Part shown: positions 36,493 to 46,183 of the stretch, piece by piece
Layout: each line of letters begins with the position of its first letter
Position numbering within the stretch: position 1 is the first letter of the stretch
Source of the DNA: Streptomyces sp. SCSIO 75703
GTDB lineage: Bacteria > Actinomycetota > Actinomycetes > Streptomycetales > Streptomycetaceae
Direction of reading: 5' to 3'
Assembly: GCF_036607905.1 (NCBI RefSeq)
Contig: NZ_CP144555.1
Coordinates: 620,001-684,000, forward strand
DNA length: 64,000 nucleotides
The notes under the pieces: generated by a model
Seen by the model: the letters and a program-made list of their open reading frames with translations, nothing else
The model's database searches: none
Told to the model about the DNA's origin: nothing
Made by a program: the position numbers and the translations under genes

Positions 36493-37691
36493 AGGACGTC
36501 TACATCGTCGACGCCGTCCGGACCCCGTTCGGCAAGTACAACGGTTCCCTGGCCACCGTCCGCCCGGACGACCTGGCCGCCCACGCCCTGCGCGAGCTGC
36601 TGGCCCGCACCCCGGACCTCGACCCGGCCCGCGTCGACGACGTCTACCTCGGCAACGCCAACGGCGCCGGCGAGGAGAACCGCAACGTCGCCCGCATGGC
36701 CGCCCTCCTGGCCGGGCTGCCCACCAGCGTGCCCGGCGTGACCGTCAACCGGCTGTGCGCCTCCGGCCTCGAAGCCGTCGTCCAGGCCGCCCGCGCCATC
36801 GCCTGCGGCGACGCCCACGTCGCCGTCGCCGGCGGTGTCGAGTCCATGACCCGCGCACCCTACGTGCTGCCCAAGAGCGACCGGGCCTTCCCCGCCGGGC
36901 ACACCGAGCTGTACTCGACCACGCTCGGCTGGCGCATGGTCAACCCGCGCATGGACCCGCAGTGGACCATCCCGCTCGGCGAGTCCGCGGAACTCATCGC
37001 CGACAAGCACGCCATCACCCGGGAGCAGCAGGACGCCTTCGCCCTCGACTCCCACCGGAAGGCGGCCCGTGCCCAGGCCGAGGGCCTCTTCGACGCGGAG
37101 CTGGTGCCCGTCCCGGTGCCCCGGCGCAAGGGCGAACCCGTCCCCTACCGCGCCGACGAGTGCGTCCGGCCGGACGCCTCCCTGGAGGCCATGGGCCGGC
37201 TGGGTCCGTCCTTCCGGCGCGAGGGCGGCACCGTGACCGCCGGCAACGCCTCGCCGCTCAACGACGGCGCCGCCGCCCTCCTCCTCGTCGACGAGGAGGG
37301 GCTGCGGGCCACCGGCCGCGAACCCCTCGCCCGGGTCTCCGCCACCGGCGTCAGCGCCAACGACCCCGACTACTTCGGCCTCGCGCCCGTCCGGGCCGTC
37401 GAACGCGCCCTGGCCAAGGCCGGCCGGGGCTTCGCCGACCTGGACGTCCTCGAACTCAACGAGGCGTTCGCCGCGCAGGTCCTCGGCTGCGTCGCCGAAT
37501 GGCCCGCGTTCGACCCCGCGATCCTCAACCCGCAGGGCGGCGCCATCGCCCTCGGCCACCCGCTGGGCGCCTCCGGTGCACGACTCGCCGGCTCCCTCGC
37601 CCACCAGCTCGCCCGCAAGGGCGGCGGCACCGGTGTCGCCACCCTGTGCATCGGCGTCGGCCAGGGCCTCGCCCTCGTCCTCGACCGCTAG
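36489..37691 (+). CDS. pcaF: 3-oxoadipyl-CoA thiolase
   Basis: A 400-residue thiolase that cleaves 3-oxoadipyl-CoA to succinyl-CoA and acetyl-CoA, the last step of the pathway. Nucleophilic Cys is in [13 protein letters not shown] near residue 90, His in [14 protein letters not shown], and the second Cys in LCIGVGQG. Insertions and [11 protein letters not shown] match the beta-ketoadipyl type. GTG at 36489 overlaps the pcaJ stop. A 40-bp gap separates it from pcaH. Confidence 0.95.
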   Translation: MKDVYIVDAVRTPFGKYNGSLATVRPDDLAAHALRELLARTPDLDPARVDDVYLGNANGAGEENRNVARMAALLAGLPTSVPGVTVNRLCASGLEAVVQAARAIACGDAHVAVAGGVESMTRAPYVLPKSDRAFPAGHTELYSTTLGWRMVNPRMDPQWTIPLGESAELIADKHAITREQQDAFALDSHRKAARAQAEGLFDAELVPVPVPRRKGEPVPYRADECVRPDASLEAMGRLGPSFRREGGTVTAGNASPLNDGAAALLLVDEEGLRATGREPLARVSATGVSANDPDYFGLAPVRAVERALAKAGRGFADLDVLELNEAFAAQVLGCVAEWPAFDPAILNPQGGAIALGHPLGASGARLAGSLAHQLARKGGGTGVATLCIGVGQGLALVLDR

Positions 37692-37731
37692 CGCCGCACC
37701 CGTGACGGCCCCAGGACCCCAGGGAACCTCC

Positions 37732-38505
37732 ATGACTCTCACCCAGCACGACATCGACGCGGAGATCGCGGCCGAACACGCCGCCTACGAGAAGCGGGTC
37801 GCCGAGGGGGCGCCCGTCGAGCACCACCCGCGCCGCGACTACGCCCCCTACCGCTCCTCGGCGCTGCGCCACCCGAAGCAGCCCCCCATGGCCATCGACG
37901 TCACCAAGGACCCGGAGCTGGTGGAGCTGGGCTCCCCCGCCTTCGGCGAACGCGACCTCACCGGCATCGACAACGACCTGACCCGCCAGCACACCGGCGA
38001 GCCCATCGGCGAGCGCATCACGGTCTCCGGCCGGCTGCTGGACCGCGACGGGCGCCCGGTGCGCGGCCAGCTCGTGGAGATCTGGCAGGCCAACTCGGCG
38101 GGCCGCTACGCCCACCAGCGCGAGCAGCACGACGCGCCGCTGGACCCGAACTTCACCGGCGTGGGCCGCACCCTCAGCGACGACGACGGCTTCTACCGCT
38201 TCACCACCGTCCAGCCGGGCCCCTACCCGTGGCGCAACCACGTCAACGCCTGGCGGCCGGCCCACATCCACTTCTCGCTGTTCGGCTCGGCGTTCACCCA
38301 GCGGCTCGTGACCCAGATGTACTTCCCGAACGACCCGCTGTTCGCCTACGACCCGATCCTTCAGTCCGTCACCGACGACGCCGCCCGGCAGCGGCTCGTC
38401 GCCACCTACGACCACAGCCTCTCCGTGCCCGAGTTCTCCCTCGGCTACCACTGGGACATCGTGCTCGACGGCCCGAACGCCACCTGGATCGAAGAAGGAC
38501 GCTGA
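37732..38505 (+). CDS. pcaH: protocatechuate 3,4-dioxygenase beta subunit
   Basis: Iron-binding subunit (257 residues) of the intradiol ring-cleaving enzyme that converts protocatechuate and O2 to 3-carboxy-cis,cis-muconate. The four Fe(III) ligands are recognisable: Tyr in SAGRYAHQ, Tyr in QPGPYPWRN, and the two His in RPAHIHFSLFG. The N-terminal Pca dioxygenase segment precedes the catalytic domain as in known beta subunits. The ATG at 37732 follows AGGGA. PcaG follows 5 bp after the stop. Confidence 0.95.
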   Translation: MTLTQHDIDAEIAAEHAAYEKRVAEGAPVEHHPRRDYAPYRSSALRHPKQPPMAIDVTKDPELVELGSPAFGERDLTGIDNDLTRQHTGEPIGERITVSGRLLDRDGRPVRGQLVEIWQANSAGRYAHQREQHDAPLDPNFTGVGRTLSDDDGFYRFTTVQPGPYPWRNHVNAWRPAHIHFSLFGSAFTQRLVTQMYFPNDPLFAYDPILQSVTDDAARQRLVATYDHSLSVPEFSLGYHWDIVLDGPNATWIEEGR

Positions 38506-38510
38506 CCTCC

Positions 38511-39116
38511 ATGACGAAGATCGACACCAGCCGGCCGGAGAACGTGCTCCCCACCCCGTCGCACACGGTCGGCCCCTTCTACGGCTACGCGCTGCCCTTC
38601 CGCGGCGGCGAGGACATCGCGCCCCTCGGCCACCCCGACACCGTCACCGTGCACGGGTACGTGTACGACGGCGCGGGCGCCCCGCTGCCCGACGCCCTGG
38701 TGGAGCTGTGGGGACCGGACCCGGACGGCAGGCTGCCCGCCGTCGACGGCTCGATGCGCCGCGACCCCGCCTCCGGCGGGTACCTGGGCCGCAACGGCGT
38801 GGAGTTCACCGGCTTCGGCCGCATCCAGACCGACACCGACGGCCACTGGTACGCCCGCACCCTGCGGCCGGGGGCGCGCGGCGACAACGCCCCCTACGTC
38901 AGCGTGTGCGTGTTCGCGCGCGGGCTCCTCACCCACCTGTTCACCCGGCTCTACCTGCCGGGCGACGACGCGGCGCTGGCCGCCGACCCCCTGCTGTCCC
39001 GGGTGGACGAGGAGCGGCGCGGCACGCTGATCGCGGCGGAGGAGGGCAACGGCACGTACCGTTTCGACATCCGCCTTCAGGGCGAAGGCGAAACGGTCTT
39101 CCTGGAGTTCTCGTGA
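38511..39116 (+). CDS. pcaG: protocatechuate 3,4-dioxygenase alpha subunit
   Basis: Alpha subunit (201 residues), same fold as PcaH but without the iron site. It starts with the typical PTPSHTVGPFYGYAL and contains VELWGPDPDGRLPA, FGRIQTDTDGHWYARTL and HLFTRLYLPGDD. It shapes the active-site wall in the alpha/beta assembly. The stop overlaps the pcaB GTG (GTGA). Confidence 0.95.
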   Translation: MTKIDTSRPENVLPTPSHTVGPFYGYALPFRGGEDIAPLGHPDTVTVHGYVYDGAGAPLPDALVELWGPDPDGRLPAVDGSMRRDPASGGYLGRNGVEFTGFGRIQTDTDGHWYARTLRPGARGDNAPYVSVCVFARGLLTHLFTRLYLPGDDAALAADPLLSRVDEERRGTLIAAEEGNGTYRFDIRLQGEGETVFLEFS

Positions 39117-40444
39117 CCCCTGCCGACGCCGACACGAGCCTGCTCGCCCCCGGGTGGGCGGGCTCGCCCGTCTCCGCCGCCACCGGCGACGCCGCCTACC
39201 TGCGGGCCCTGCTGGAGGCGGAGACCGCCCTCACCCGGGCCCAGGCCGAGCTGGGCCTCGCCCCCGCCGGCGCCGTGGCGGCCGTCGCCGACGCCGCCGA
39301 CCCGGACCGCTTCGACCCGGCCTCGCTGGCCGAACGCGCCCGTGGCGGCGGCAACCCCGTGATCCCGCTCGTCGCCGACCTGACCCGGGCGGCCGGCGAG
39401 GAGTACGGGCCCTACGTGCACCGGGGCGCGACCAGCCAGGACATCCTGGACACGGCGACGATGCTGGTCGCCGCCCGCGCCCTGGACCTGATCCTGGCCG
39501 ACCTCGACCGCGCCGGGCGGGCGCTGGCCGCGCTGGCCGCCGCCCACCGGGACACGGCCATGCCGGGCCGGACGCTGACCCAGCACGCGGTGCCCACCAC
39601 CTTCGGGCTGAAGGCGGCCGGCTGGCGCTCCCTGGTGCTCGACGCCCGGGACCGGATCACCGCCGTCCGCGACTCCCTGCCCGCCCAGCTCGGCGGCGCG
39701 GCCGGCACCCTGGCGGCCTTCGGGGCGTACGGCGCCCCCGACCCGGCCGCCCTGCCCGCCGCCTACGCCCGCGAACTGGGGCTCAGCGCGCCGCTGCTGC
39801 CCTGGCACACCCTGCGTACCCCGGTCGCCGACCTGGCCGGCTGCCTGGCCTTCACCGCCGGTGCGCTCGGGAAGGTCGCCGTGGACGTGCTGACCCTGGC
39901 CCGTACCGAGATCGGCGAGGTCGCGGAGGGCACCGGCGGCGGCTCCTCGGCGATGCCCCACAAGGCCAACCCCGTACGGGCCACGCTGATCGCGGCGGCG
40001 GCCCGGCGCGCGCCGCAGCTCGCCGCCACCCTCTACGGGTCCCTCGCGGCCGAAGACGAGCGGCCGGCCGGAGCCTGGCACGCCGAGTGGGAACCGCTGC
40101 GCGACCTGCTGCGGCTGACCGGCGGGGCCGCGCGCGACGCCGCCGGCCTCACCGAGCACCTGCGGGTGCGTCCCGGGGCGATGCGGGCCCACCTGGACCT
40201 GACGCACGGGCTGATCGTGTCCGAGCGGCTCGCCGCCGAACTGGCGCCGCTGCTCGGCCGGTCCCGTGCCAAGGCGCTGCTGACCGAACTCGCCGCCCGC
40301 GCCTACGCCGAGGACCGTCCGCTGGGCGAGCTGCTCGCCGAGGTGCCGGAGCTGCGCGAGGCGGACCTCGCCGCGGCGGCCGACCCCGCCCGTTACACCG
40401 GCTCCGCCGGAGAACTCACCGACCGCGCTCTGGAGCGACGTTGA
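39113..40444 (+). CDS. pcaB: 3-carboxy-cis,cis-muconate cycloisomerase
   Basis: A 443-residue fumarase/argininosuccinase superfamily enzyme that lactonises 3-carboxymuconate to 4-carboxymuconolactone. The superfamily signature GSSAMPHKANPVRA is near residue 280, with HRGATSQDILDTATM and GRTLTQHAVPTTFG earlier. The GTG start overlaps the pcaG stop, and the TGA overlaps the TTG of pcaL (TTGA). Confidence 0.94.
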   Translation: MTPADADTSLLAPGWAGSPVSAATGDAAYLRALLEAETALTRAQAELGLAPAGAVAAVADAADPDRFDPASLAERARGGGNPVIPLVADLTRAAGEEYGPYVHRGATSQDILDTATMLVAARALDLILADLDRAGRALAALAAAHRDTAMPGRTLTQHAVPTTFGLKAAGWRSLVLDARDRITAVRDSLPAQLGGAAGTLAAFGAYGAPDPAALPAAYARELGLSAPLLPWHTLRTPVADLAGCLAFTAGALGKVAVDVLTLARTEIGEVAEGTGGGSSAMPHKANPVRATLIAAAARRAPQLAATLYGSLAAEDERPAGAWHAEWEPLRDLLRLTGGAARDAAGLTEHLRVRPGAMRAHLDLTHGLIVSERLAAELAPLLGRSRAKALLTELAARAYAEDRPLGELLAEVPELREADLAAAADPARYTGSAGELTDRALERR

Positions 40445-41568
40445 CCAGCACCATGCTCAACCACCGTACCGAGGGGCCCGATACGGCTCCCCCGCTGCTG
40501 CTCGGGCCCTCGCTCGGCACCTCCCTCGCCCTGTGGGACCGGGTGGCCCCCGAACTCTCCGTCACCCACCGGGTGATCCGCTGGGACCTGCCCGGCCACG
40601 GCGGCTCGCCCGCCTCGCTGATCGGGCCCGGGGCCACGGTCGCCGACCTGGCCCGGCTGGTCCTCGACCTCGCCGACTCGCTCGGCGTGGACCGCTTCGC
40701 CTACGCCGGGGTGTCGCTGGGCGGCGCCGTGGGCCTGCACCTGGCGGCGCACCACCCCGAGCGGGTCGCGTCGCTGGCGGTGCTGTGCTCCTCGGCCCAC
40801 TTCAACGGCGCCTCGGCCTGGCGGGAGCGGGCCGAACTGGTGCGCCGGGAGGGACTGTCGGGGCTCGCCGAGAGCGCGGACGCCCGCTGGTTCACCCCCG
40901 GGTTCAGCGTGCCCCGCCTGGTCCGCGACCACCGCGAGGCCGACCCCGAGGGGTACGCCGCCTGCTGCGACGCGCTCGCCGCCTTCGACCTGCGCGCCGG
41001 CCTGCCCTCGATCTCGGCCCCCACACTGCTGGTCGCCGGGCGCGAGGACCCGGCCACGCCGCCCGCGCACCTGCGGGAGATCGCCGACGCGGTGCCGGGC
41101 GCCGCGCTGGTGGAGATCCCGGACGCCTCCCACCTGGCGGTCGCCGAGCGCCCCGGGGCGGTGCTGACGGCACTGCGCAACCACTTCGACGGGGGCGCCA
41201 AGCGGGGCATGGAGGTGCGGCGCGAGGTCCTGGGCGACGCCCACGTGGACCGGGCGCAGGCGCGGCAGACGCCGTTCACCGCCCGCTTCCAGGACTTCAT
41301 CTCCCGCTACGCGTGGGGCGAGATCTGGACCGACGAGACGCTCTCGCGCCGCGAGCGCAGCATGGTCACGCTGACCGCGCTGGTCGCGCACGGCCACTAC
41401 GAGGAGCTGGCGATGCACGTGCGGGCGGCCCGGCGCAACGGGCTCACCCCCGACGAGATCGGCGCCGTCCTGCTCCAGACGGCCGTCTACTGCGGGGTCC
41501 CGGCGGCGAACTCCGCGTTCGCCACGGCCCAGCGGGTGCTGGCCGAGGAGGAGGGCGCGGCCGGCTGA
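40441..41568 (+). CDS. pcaL: fused 3-oxoadipate enol-lactonase / 4-carboxymuconolactone decarboxylase
   Basis: A 375-residue fusion of PcaD and PcaC, as found in actinobacteria. Residues 1-250 are an alpha/beta-hydrolase with nucleophile Ser in YAGVSLGGAVGLH, Asp in AGREDPATPP and His in PDASHLAVAE. Residues ~255-375 are the carboxymuconolactone decarboxylase domain (RYAWGEIWTDETLSRRERSM; VLLQTAVYCGVPAANSA). It carries out decarboxylation and then lactone hydrolysis to 3-oxoadipate. The TTG at 40441 has GGAG five nt upstream and overlaps the pcaB stop; an ATG at 40453 lacks a ribosome-binding site. Confidence 0.93.
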   Translation: MTSTMLNHRTEGPDTAPPLLLGPSLGTSLALWDRVAPELSVTHRVIRWDLPGHGGSPASLIGPGATVADLARLVLDLADSLGVDRFAYAGVSLGGAVGLHLAAHHPERVASLAVLCSSAHFNGASAWRERAELVRREGLSGLAESADARWFTPGFSVPRLVRDHREADPEGYAACCDALAAFDLRAGLPSISAPTLLVAGREDPATPPAHLREIADAVPGAALVEIPDASHLAVAERPGAVLTALRNHFDGGAKRGMEVRREVLGDAHVDRAQARQTPFTARFQDFISRYAWGEIWTDETLSRRERSMVTLTALVAHGHYEELAMHVRAARRNGLTPDEIGAVLLQTAVYCGVPAANSAFATAQRVLAEEEGAAG

Positions 41569-41569
41569 C

Positions 41570-44247
41570 TCAGCCGGCGACGCGGCTGGTCGCCAGTGCC
41601 CCGGCGGCACGCGCGGCCAGCCCGTCCGCCCCGCAGGAGCGGGCCAGCGCCAGTCCGCGCTCCAGTTCGGAGGGCGAGCGGGTGGCGAGGCCGTACTCGA
41701 CGCGTGCCGCCGCGTGCTCGTACTGGCAGGGGGAGGCTTCGAGGTAGGTCACCGCCTGGGCGGCGAGCCGGGCCGCGCGCTCGCCCGTCTCCAGGGCGGC
41801 GGCGCAGCGCAGGGCCTCTCCTATGGCGGTGTCGGTGCCGAAGCGTTCGGCCTGGCGGCGGGCGTCGGAGGCGAGCCGTGCGGCGCGCTCGGGGTCCTCG
41901 GCGGCGAGGGCCCTGGCGAGGTCGGTGGCCCAGGGGACGACGACCGGGTTGTGGCGGCCCCGGGAGGCGGCGGCCTTCTCGGCGGCCTCCAGTTCCTCGA
42001 TGCCCTCCGCGGTCCGGCCGGTGGCCAGCAGCAGCCGGCCGCGTATGGAGCGCGGGTCGGGGAGCACGATGGTGGACGGGTAGGGCGGGGCGAAGTCGTA
42101 CCGCTCGGCGAGCGACCACGCCTCGTCGACGTGGCCGCGGGCGAGCAGCGTGTCGATGAGGTTGCAGATGGCCGACCAGTACAACGGCAGTCCGCGGCCG
42201 ACGCGTTCGGCGATGCGCAGCGATTCGCGCAGGGCGGCCTCGGCGTCCACGAGCCGTCCGCGCCGGCGGTGGCCGAGACCGACGTAGGCGTGGGCGAGGG
42301 CCAGGTGGCCGCCGTTCCATCCGGCGCTCTCGTAGGCGCGCAGGCCCTCGGTGAACAGGGCCTCGGCGCGGTCGAGGCGGTCGCTGTAGGCGTAGGCGCT
42401 GGCCAGCATCAGGGGCAGTTCGATGCCCCACTCGGAGTCGGTCCAGCCGAGTCCGGGGGCGAGACGGCCGTTGACGAGGGCGCGGTCGCAGAGTTCGACG
42501 ACCACCTCGGCGTTCTCGCCGTGGCTCATGGCGTCGAAGCCGCGCAGGATGAGCAGGGCGCGTTCGGAGTTGTCGCGGCCGGTGCAGGTGTCGGCCAGCT
42601 CGGCGAGGCGGGCGGAGCGGCCGGGCGAGGAGATCGCGCCGGCGTGGATGCCCTCCCACATGTACTGGACGGCCTGGAGCCGCAGCCGTTTGGCCGGGTC
42701 CGGGTTGCGGGCGGCCTCGGCCTCGACGGTGCGGACGGCCTCTTCGAGCTGGTCGTTGTGGAGGAGTGCCTGCGAGAGGCGGAAGACGGCGTCGACGCGC
42801 TGGTCCTCGTCGAGTCCGGGCATGCCGAGGGCGGTGCGCAGGTGGTCGATGGTGGTGGCGGGCGCGGTGAGCAGGGTGGCGCAGCCCAGTTCGTAGATGA
42901 CGGGCGCGTGCAGGGCGGCCGTGGGCGGTTCCTGGAGGGCGCGTTCGAGGCAGCGGCGGGCCGCGTCCGGCGCGCCGACGGCGAGGTGTTCGCGGGCGGC
43001 GGCGCGCAGTTGGTCGACGACGTCCTGGTCGTCGTCGGGGTGCACCTGGACGAGGTGGCGGGAGGCCGCGGCGGCGCCGAGCCCGCGGTCCGCGACGAGC
43101 TGGGCGGCGATGCCGTGCAGGCGCGGCGCAGCGCGTCGGGGATGGAGTTGTAGACGGCGGTGGCGATCAGGGGGTGGACGAACTCCATCTCCCCCTCGGG
43201 CCGCCCGGTGGTGGGGTCGGGATCGGTCAGGATGCGGGCGCCGCGCAGGAGTTCGGCGCAGCGGGCGGCGTCGTCGCGGCGGAGGGTGGCGAGCGAGGCG
43301 ACCATGTCGGTGGTGATGCCGGTGCCGAGTATGGCGGCGGCCCAGGCGAACCGGGTGGCGTCGATGCCGAGTTGTTCCAGGCGGGCGACGAGTCCGCCGC
43401 CCCGGGAGGAGCGGTTGAGGTCGCGCAGTTCGGCGGCGTGGGCCTCGACCGGGTCGAGTTCGCTGTCCTGGACCTTGGCGAGCAGTTCGACGGTCTCGTA
43501 CGGGTTGCCGCCGGTGACGGCCCACACCTCGCGGCAGAAGGGGTCGTCGGCGTGGGCGCCGAGGGTGGCGCGGGTGAGGCCGGCGGTCGCGTGGGGCGTG
43601 AGGGCGCTGAGCGTGTCGAGGTCGCGGCCGGCGTCGGCGACGGCGTCGAGCAGGCGGGCCCGGTCGCCGCCGACCTTCTCCGAGCGCCGGGCGAGGACCA
43701 CGAGCACGGAGGTCTCCTCGATGCGCTCGGCGAGGGCGGCGAGCCACTGGAGGGTCTCCTGGTCGGCCCAGTGGACGTCGTCGATGATGAGCACGAGGGG
43801 CCATTCGCGGAGCGCGAGCCGGCGGACGACGGCGACGAGGCCGGCGCAGACGGCCTGCGGGTCGGCCTGCCGCTCGCCGGGGTCCACTATGCCGAGGGCG
43901 GGCCCGGCCAGGTCGTACCAGTCGCCGAGGTACTCGCGGGCCTCCTCCGGGAGCATGGACACGAGCGCGGGCTGGAGCAGTTGCCGGACGACGTTGAAGG
44001 GGACCGAGCGCAGCGTCTCGCCGCCGCGCGCCCACCAGACGGCGCAGCCGCGGTCGAGGGCGATGCGGCGGGTCTCGGCGAGCAGGGCGGTCTTGCCGAG
44101 TCCGGCCGCGCCGCGCCACACCAGGAGACTGCCGGAGGACGAGCGGCCGGCGCGCAGGGAGTCGACCGCCTCCGTGATGGCGGCGAGTTCCGCGTCACGC
44201 TCCAACAGCGAGCCCGAGGGGGTTGCCGTGGGCCCTACCTCCGTCAT
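41570..44247 (-). pseudogene. AAA ATPase/TPR (LAL-like) regulator, frameshifted and without HTH
   Basis: A large STAND-type regulator relative, 892 residues if the frame is restored. The first part (44247 to about 43121) has Walker A VWRGAAGLGKTALL, Walker B PLVLIIDDVHWAD and the STAND helical region. The second part (about 43120 to 41570) continues with LHGIAAQLVADRG and many TPR-like helices (e.g. ALAHAYVGLGHRRRGRLVDA). The frames meet at 43120-43122: GCC-TGC where GCC-CTG would keep the frame, so one C:G pair is missing. It ends at SRVAG with no LuxR-type C-terminal HTH, which LAL regulators normally carry. Either a sequencing error or a real frameshift; without HTH it may act by protein contact or be decayed. 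Confidence 0.8.
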
Positions 44248-44630
44248 CCCGCTACCTCCCCAAGTCGCCCGAACGACGTACAGGGAGTGAGCCTAGCCGC
44301 CCGACGGCCCGCGTGGTGGACTGACCCGCGAGCAGTTGCCATGGTGGATGACATGCGGTAAAGCGGGGTTCGCCGGGGCCGACGCGGGCTGGGACCGACA
44401 GGTACTGACAGCTCGTCAACTGACATGTAGTCAATAGCGCCGCGCGCCGTCCGGAGCGGGCGCGCCGCCCTCGGGACACCGGCCGCGCGGCGGGCTCGCG
44501 ACGGCCGGACGCGGTCCCTCCGCCCGCCCCGGACGGCGGGTACGGCGGGCGGGCCGCGCGGGCGGCCGGAACACCGCGCCACGGCCAGGCCTCTCATACG
44601 CCTTTCACCCGCGCCTCATACGGTGGGCCC
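44248..44630. other. 383-bp divergent intergenic region with tandem palindromes
   Basis: Lies between the broken ATPase regulator and the DUF2510 gene. The middle (44395-44440) is relatively AT-rich and holds the two tandem palindromes listed separately; the rest is GC-rich with no gene or hairpin that I can support. Confidence 0.5.
44405..44434. promoter_or_regulatory. two tandem 15-bp palindromes TGAC-N5-GTCA
   Basis: CTGACAGCTCGTCAA (44405-44419) is followed directly by CTGACATGTAGTCAA (44420-44434). Each contains TGAC-N5-GTCA. The design (two 15-bp head-to-tail palindromes) is that of a dimeric-repressor operator, but no intact regulator gene is adjacent. Confidence 0.6.
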
Positions 44631-45563
44631 ATGACGCAGGCGACTCCCCCCGGGTGGTACCCGGACCCCGGGCAGAAGAGCGACGGCCCCGCCACCGAAC
44701 GCTGGTGGGACGGCGAGGCATGGACGGACCGGGTCCGCCCCGCGGGCCAGGCCGCCGCGTGGGTACCGCCGGGCGGCGCGTACCCCGCGTACCCGGCCTT
44801 CCCGGCACGGCCCGAGCCTCCGGCGCGGCGGCGCGGGCCGCGGACCGGCGTGGCGGTCGCGGTGACGGTGGCCGTCCTCGCCGGCCTCGGCACCGGCGTG
44901 TACGTGCTGGCCGGCCCCGGCGGGGACCGGACCGCCGCCACGCAGGACGGGCGGGGCCCCGGCCGCGAGGACCCGTTCGGCGGGCCGGGGGGCGGGGGCG
45001 GTTCGCCGGACGCGCCCGACCCGGCGCCGCCCGCCGTCGGCGGCGGCTCGGTGACGGACCGGGTCAACGGCATCAGCCTGCCCGTGCCGGACGGCTGGCG
45101 CGGCGAGTCGGTGGCGGTCGGCGCCCAGGTGATGGCCGACGAGTCCTACGACTGCCCCGGCGACACGTCGAAGACGTGCGTCAAGGGCGGCGCGTACTCG
45201 GCGCCCGCGCTGGTCCTCGGCACTCCGGGCGGGACGCCCGAGGAGATCGCCAAGGCGGACATCGAGAAGAACGCCGAGGAGTCCTACGGGTCCGCCTACG
45301 GCGGCATCGGCTCGCACGAGGAACTGGCGTCCGGGGCGGTGACCGTCGCGGGTCAGAAGGGCTGGCGGGTCCGCTGGAAGGCGGTCACCGAGAAGGGCTC
45401 GGACGGCTACGTGGAATCCCTCGTCTTCCCCTCGCCGGGCGCCCCGGAGCGCATCGTCGTGGTCCGCGTCGGCGTCGACGTCGACCAGGGCCAGGGCATC
45501 TTCGACGACATCGCCGACGGCATCCGCGCGGCGTCCGGCAGGGGCCCCGGCCAGGACGTCTGA
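44631..45563 (+). CDS. DUF2510-domain membrane protein
   Basis: A 310-residue single-pass membrane protein. The N-terminal DUF2510 motif is PPGWYPDPGQ...RWWDGEAWTDRVRP (residues ~6-38), then a Pro/Ala-rich stretch. One transmembrane helix follows (VAVAVTVAVLAGLGTGVYVL, ~residues 73-92), then a Gly/Pro-rich linker and an extracytoplasmic globular domain of ~170 residues (ISLPVPDGW to the C-terminus). The C-terminal domain has two Cys (YDCPGDTSKTCVKG) that may form a disulphide. Function unknown; DUF2510 is usually the cytoplasmic tag of actinobacterial membrane proteins. Confidence 0.85.
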   Translation: MTQATPPGWYPDPGQKSDGPATERWWDGEAWTDRVRPAGQAAAWVPPGGAYPAYPAFPARPEPPARRRGPRTGVAVAVTVAVLAGLGTGVYVLAGPGGDRTAATQDGRGPGREDPFGGPGGGGGSPDAPDPAPPAVGGGSVTDRVNGISLPVPDGWRGESVAVGAQVMADESYDCPGDTSKTCVKGGAYSAPALVLGTPGGTPEEIAKADIEKNAEESYGSAYGGIGSHEELASGAVTVAGQKGWRVRWKAVTEKGSDGYVESLVFPSPGAPERIVVVRVGVDVDQGQGIFDDIADGIRAASGRGPGQDV

Positions 45564-45569
45564 AACCGT

Positions 45570-46025
45570 CTACCCGACGGCCGTGCCGACCTCGGCCCAC
45601 ACCGTCTTGCCGGGACCGGCCGGCCGGTCCCGCACCCCCCACCGGTCGGCCAGCGCCTCGACGAGCGACAGCCCCCGGCCCGCCTCCCCCAGCGGCGCCG
45701 GGGCCGCGAGCCCGCCGGCCCCGGGCGGCCGGCACTCGCCCCTGCTGTCGGAGACCTCGATGCGCAACTGGACGTCCGGGGTGTGGACCAGGCACACCTC
45801 GAAGTCCCGTCCGGGCACCCGGCCGTGGGTCACCGCGTTGGCGGCCAGTTCGCCGACGATCACCGCTGCGGTGTCCGAGAGCGCGCTGCCGTGCGCGACG
45901 CCCCACACGTCGAGCTGGACGGCGACGAGGTGCCGGGCGAGCCGGGCACCGAACGGAGTGGAGCTGAAGCGCTGCCTGAACATACGTACGGTAACCGGCG
46001 GTCGGGGTGCGGAAGGTGCGGTCAT
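45570..46025 (-). CDS. ATP-binding anti-sigma-type protein (AbaA/Scr-cluster HATPase)
   Basis: A 151-residue GHKL ATPase. N box VIVGELAANAVTHGRV near residue 60 and G box GEAGRGLSLVEALADRWGV near residue 117. It is divergent from an XRE-DUF5753 gene and DUF397 gene, the arrangement of the paralogous whiJ/abaA-type clusters of Streptomyces. Start at ATG 46025 is chosen because the extension to 46052 is not domain-like; no clear ribosome-binding site for either. Confidence 0.87.
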   Translation of the reverse strand: MTAPSAPRPPVTVRMFRQRFSSTPFGARLARHLVAVQLDVWGVAHGSALSDTAAVIVGELAANAVTHGRVPGRDFEVCLVHTPDVQLRIEVSDSRGECRPPGAGGLAAPAPLGEAGRGLSLVEALADRWGVRDRPAGPGKTVWAEVGTAVG

Positions 46026-46069
46026 GGGGCCCAATCTGGCGCCTTGGAGCACCCCCTGACCAGGCGGGC

Positions 46070-46098
46070 GCCGCGTACGCCGGGGCAGCGTACGCGGC
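46070..46098. promoter_or_regulatory. perfect 11-bp inverted repeat between HATPase and XRE genes
   Basis: GCCGCGTACGC (46070-46080) and GCGTACGCGGC (46088-46098) form a perfect inverted repeat with a 7-nt spacer. Position in the divergent promoter region of a regulator gene suggests the operator of the XRE protein. Confidence 0.65.
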
Positions 46099-46183
46099 CA
46101 CGGACTGGACGGTACCGGTGACGTTCCGTGAGCATGTCCGTGGTCGATGCGTACGGCGAGGCGGGCGCGCGGGAGGTTCTTCG

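Noticed and set aside
36318..37691. pcaF start upstream inside pcaJ
   Set aside because: The upstream part of the frame is Arg/His-rich and overlaps pcaJ. The GTG at 36489 has the usual GTGA overlap and begins the thiolase consensus.
46007..46183. N-terminal extension of the XRE-DUF5753 protein
   Set aside because: It would run through the perfect inverted repeat and promoter region; the ATG at 46184 has an ideal ribosome-binding site.
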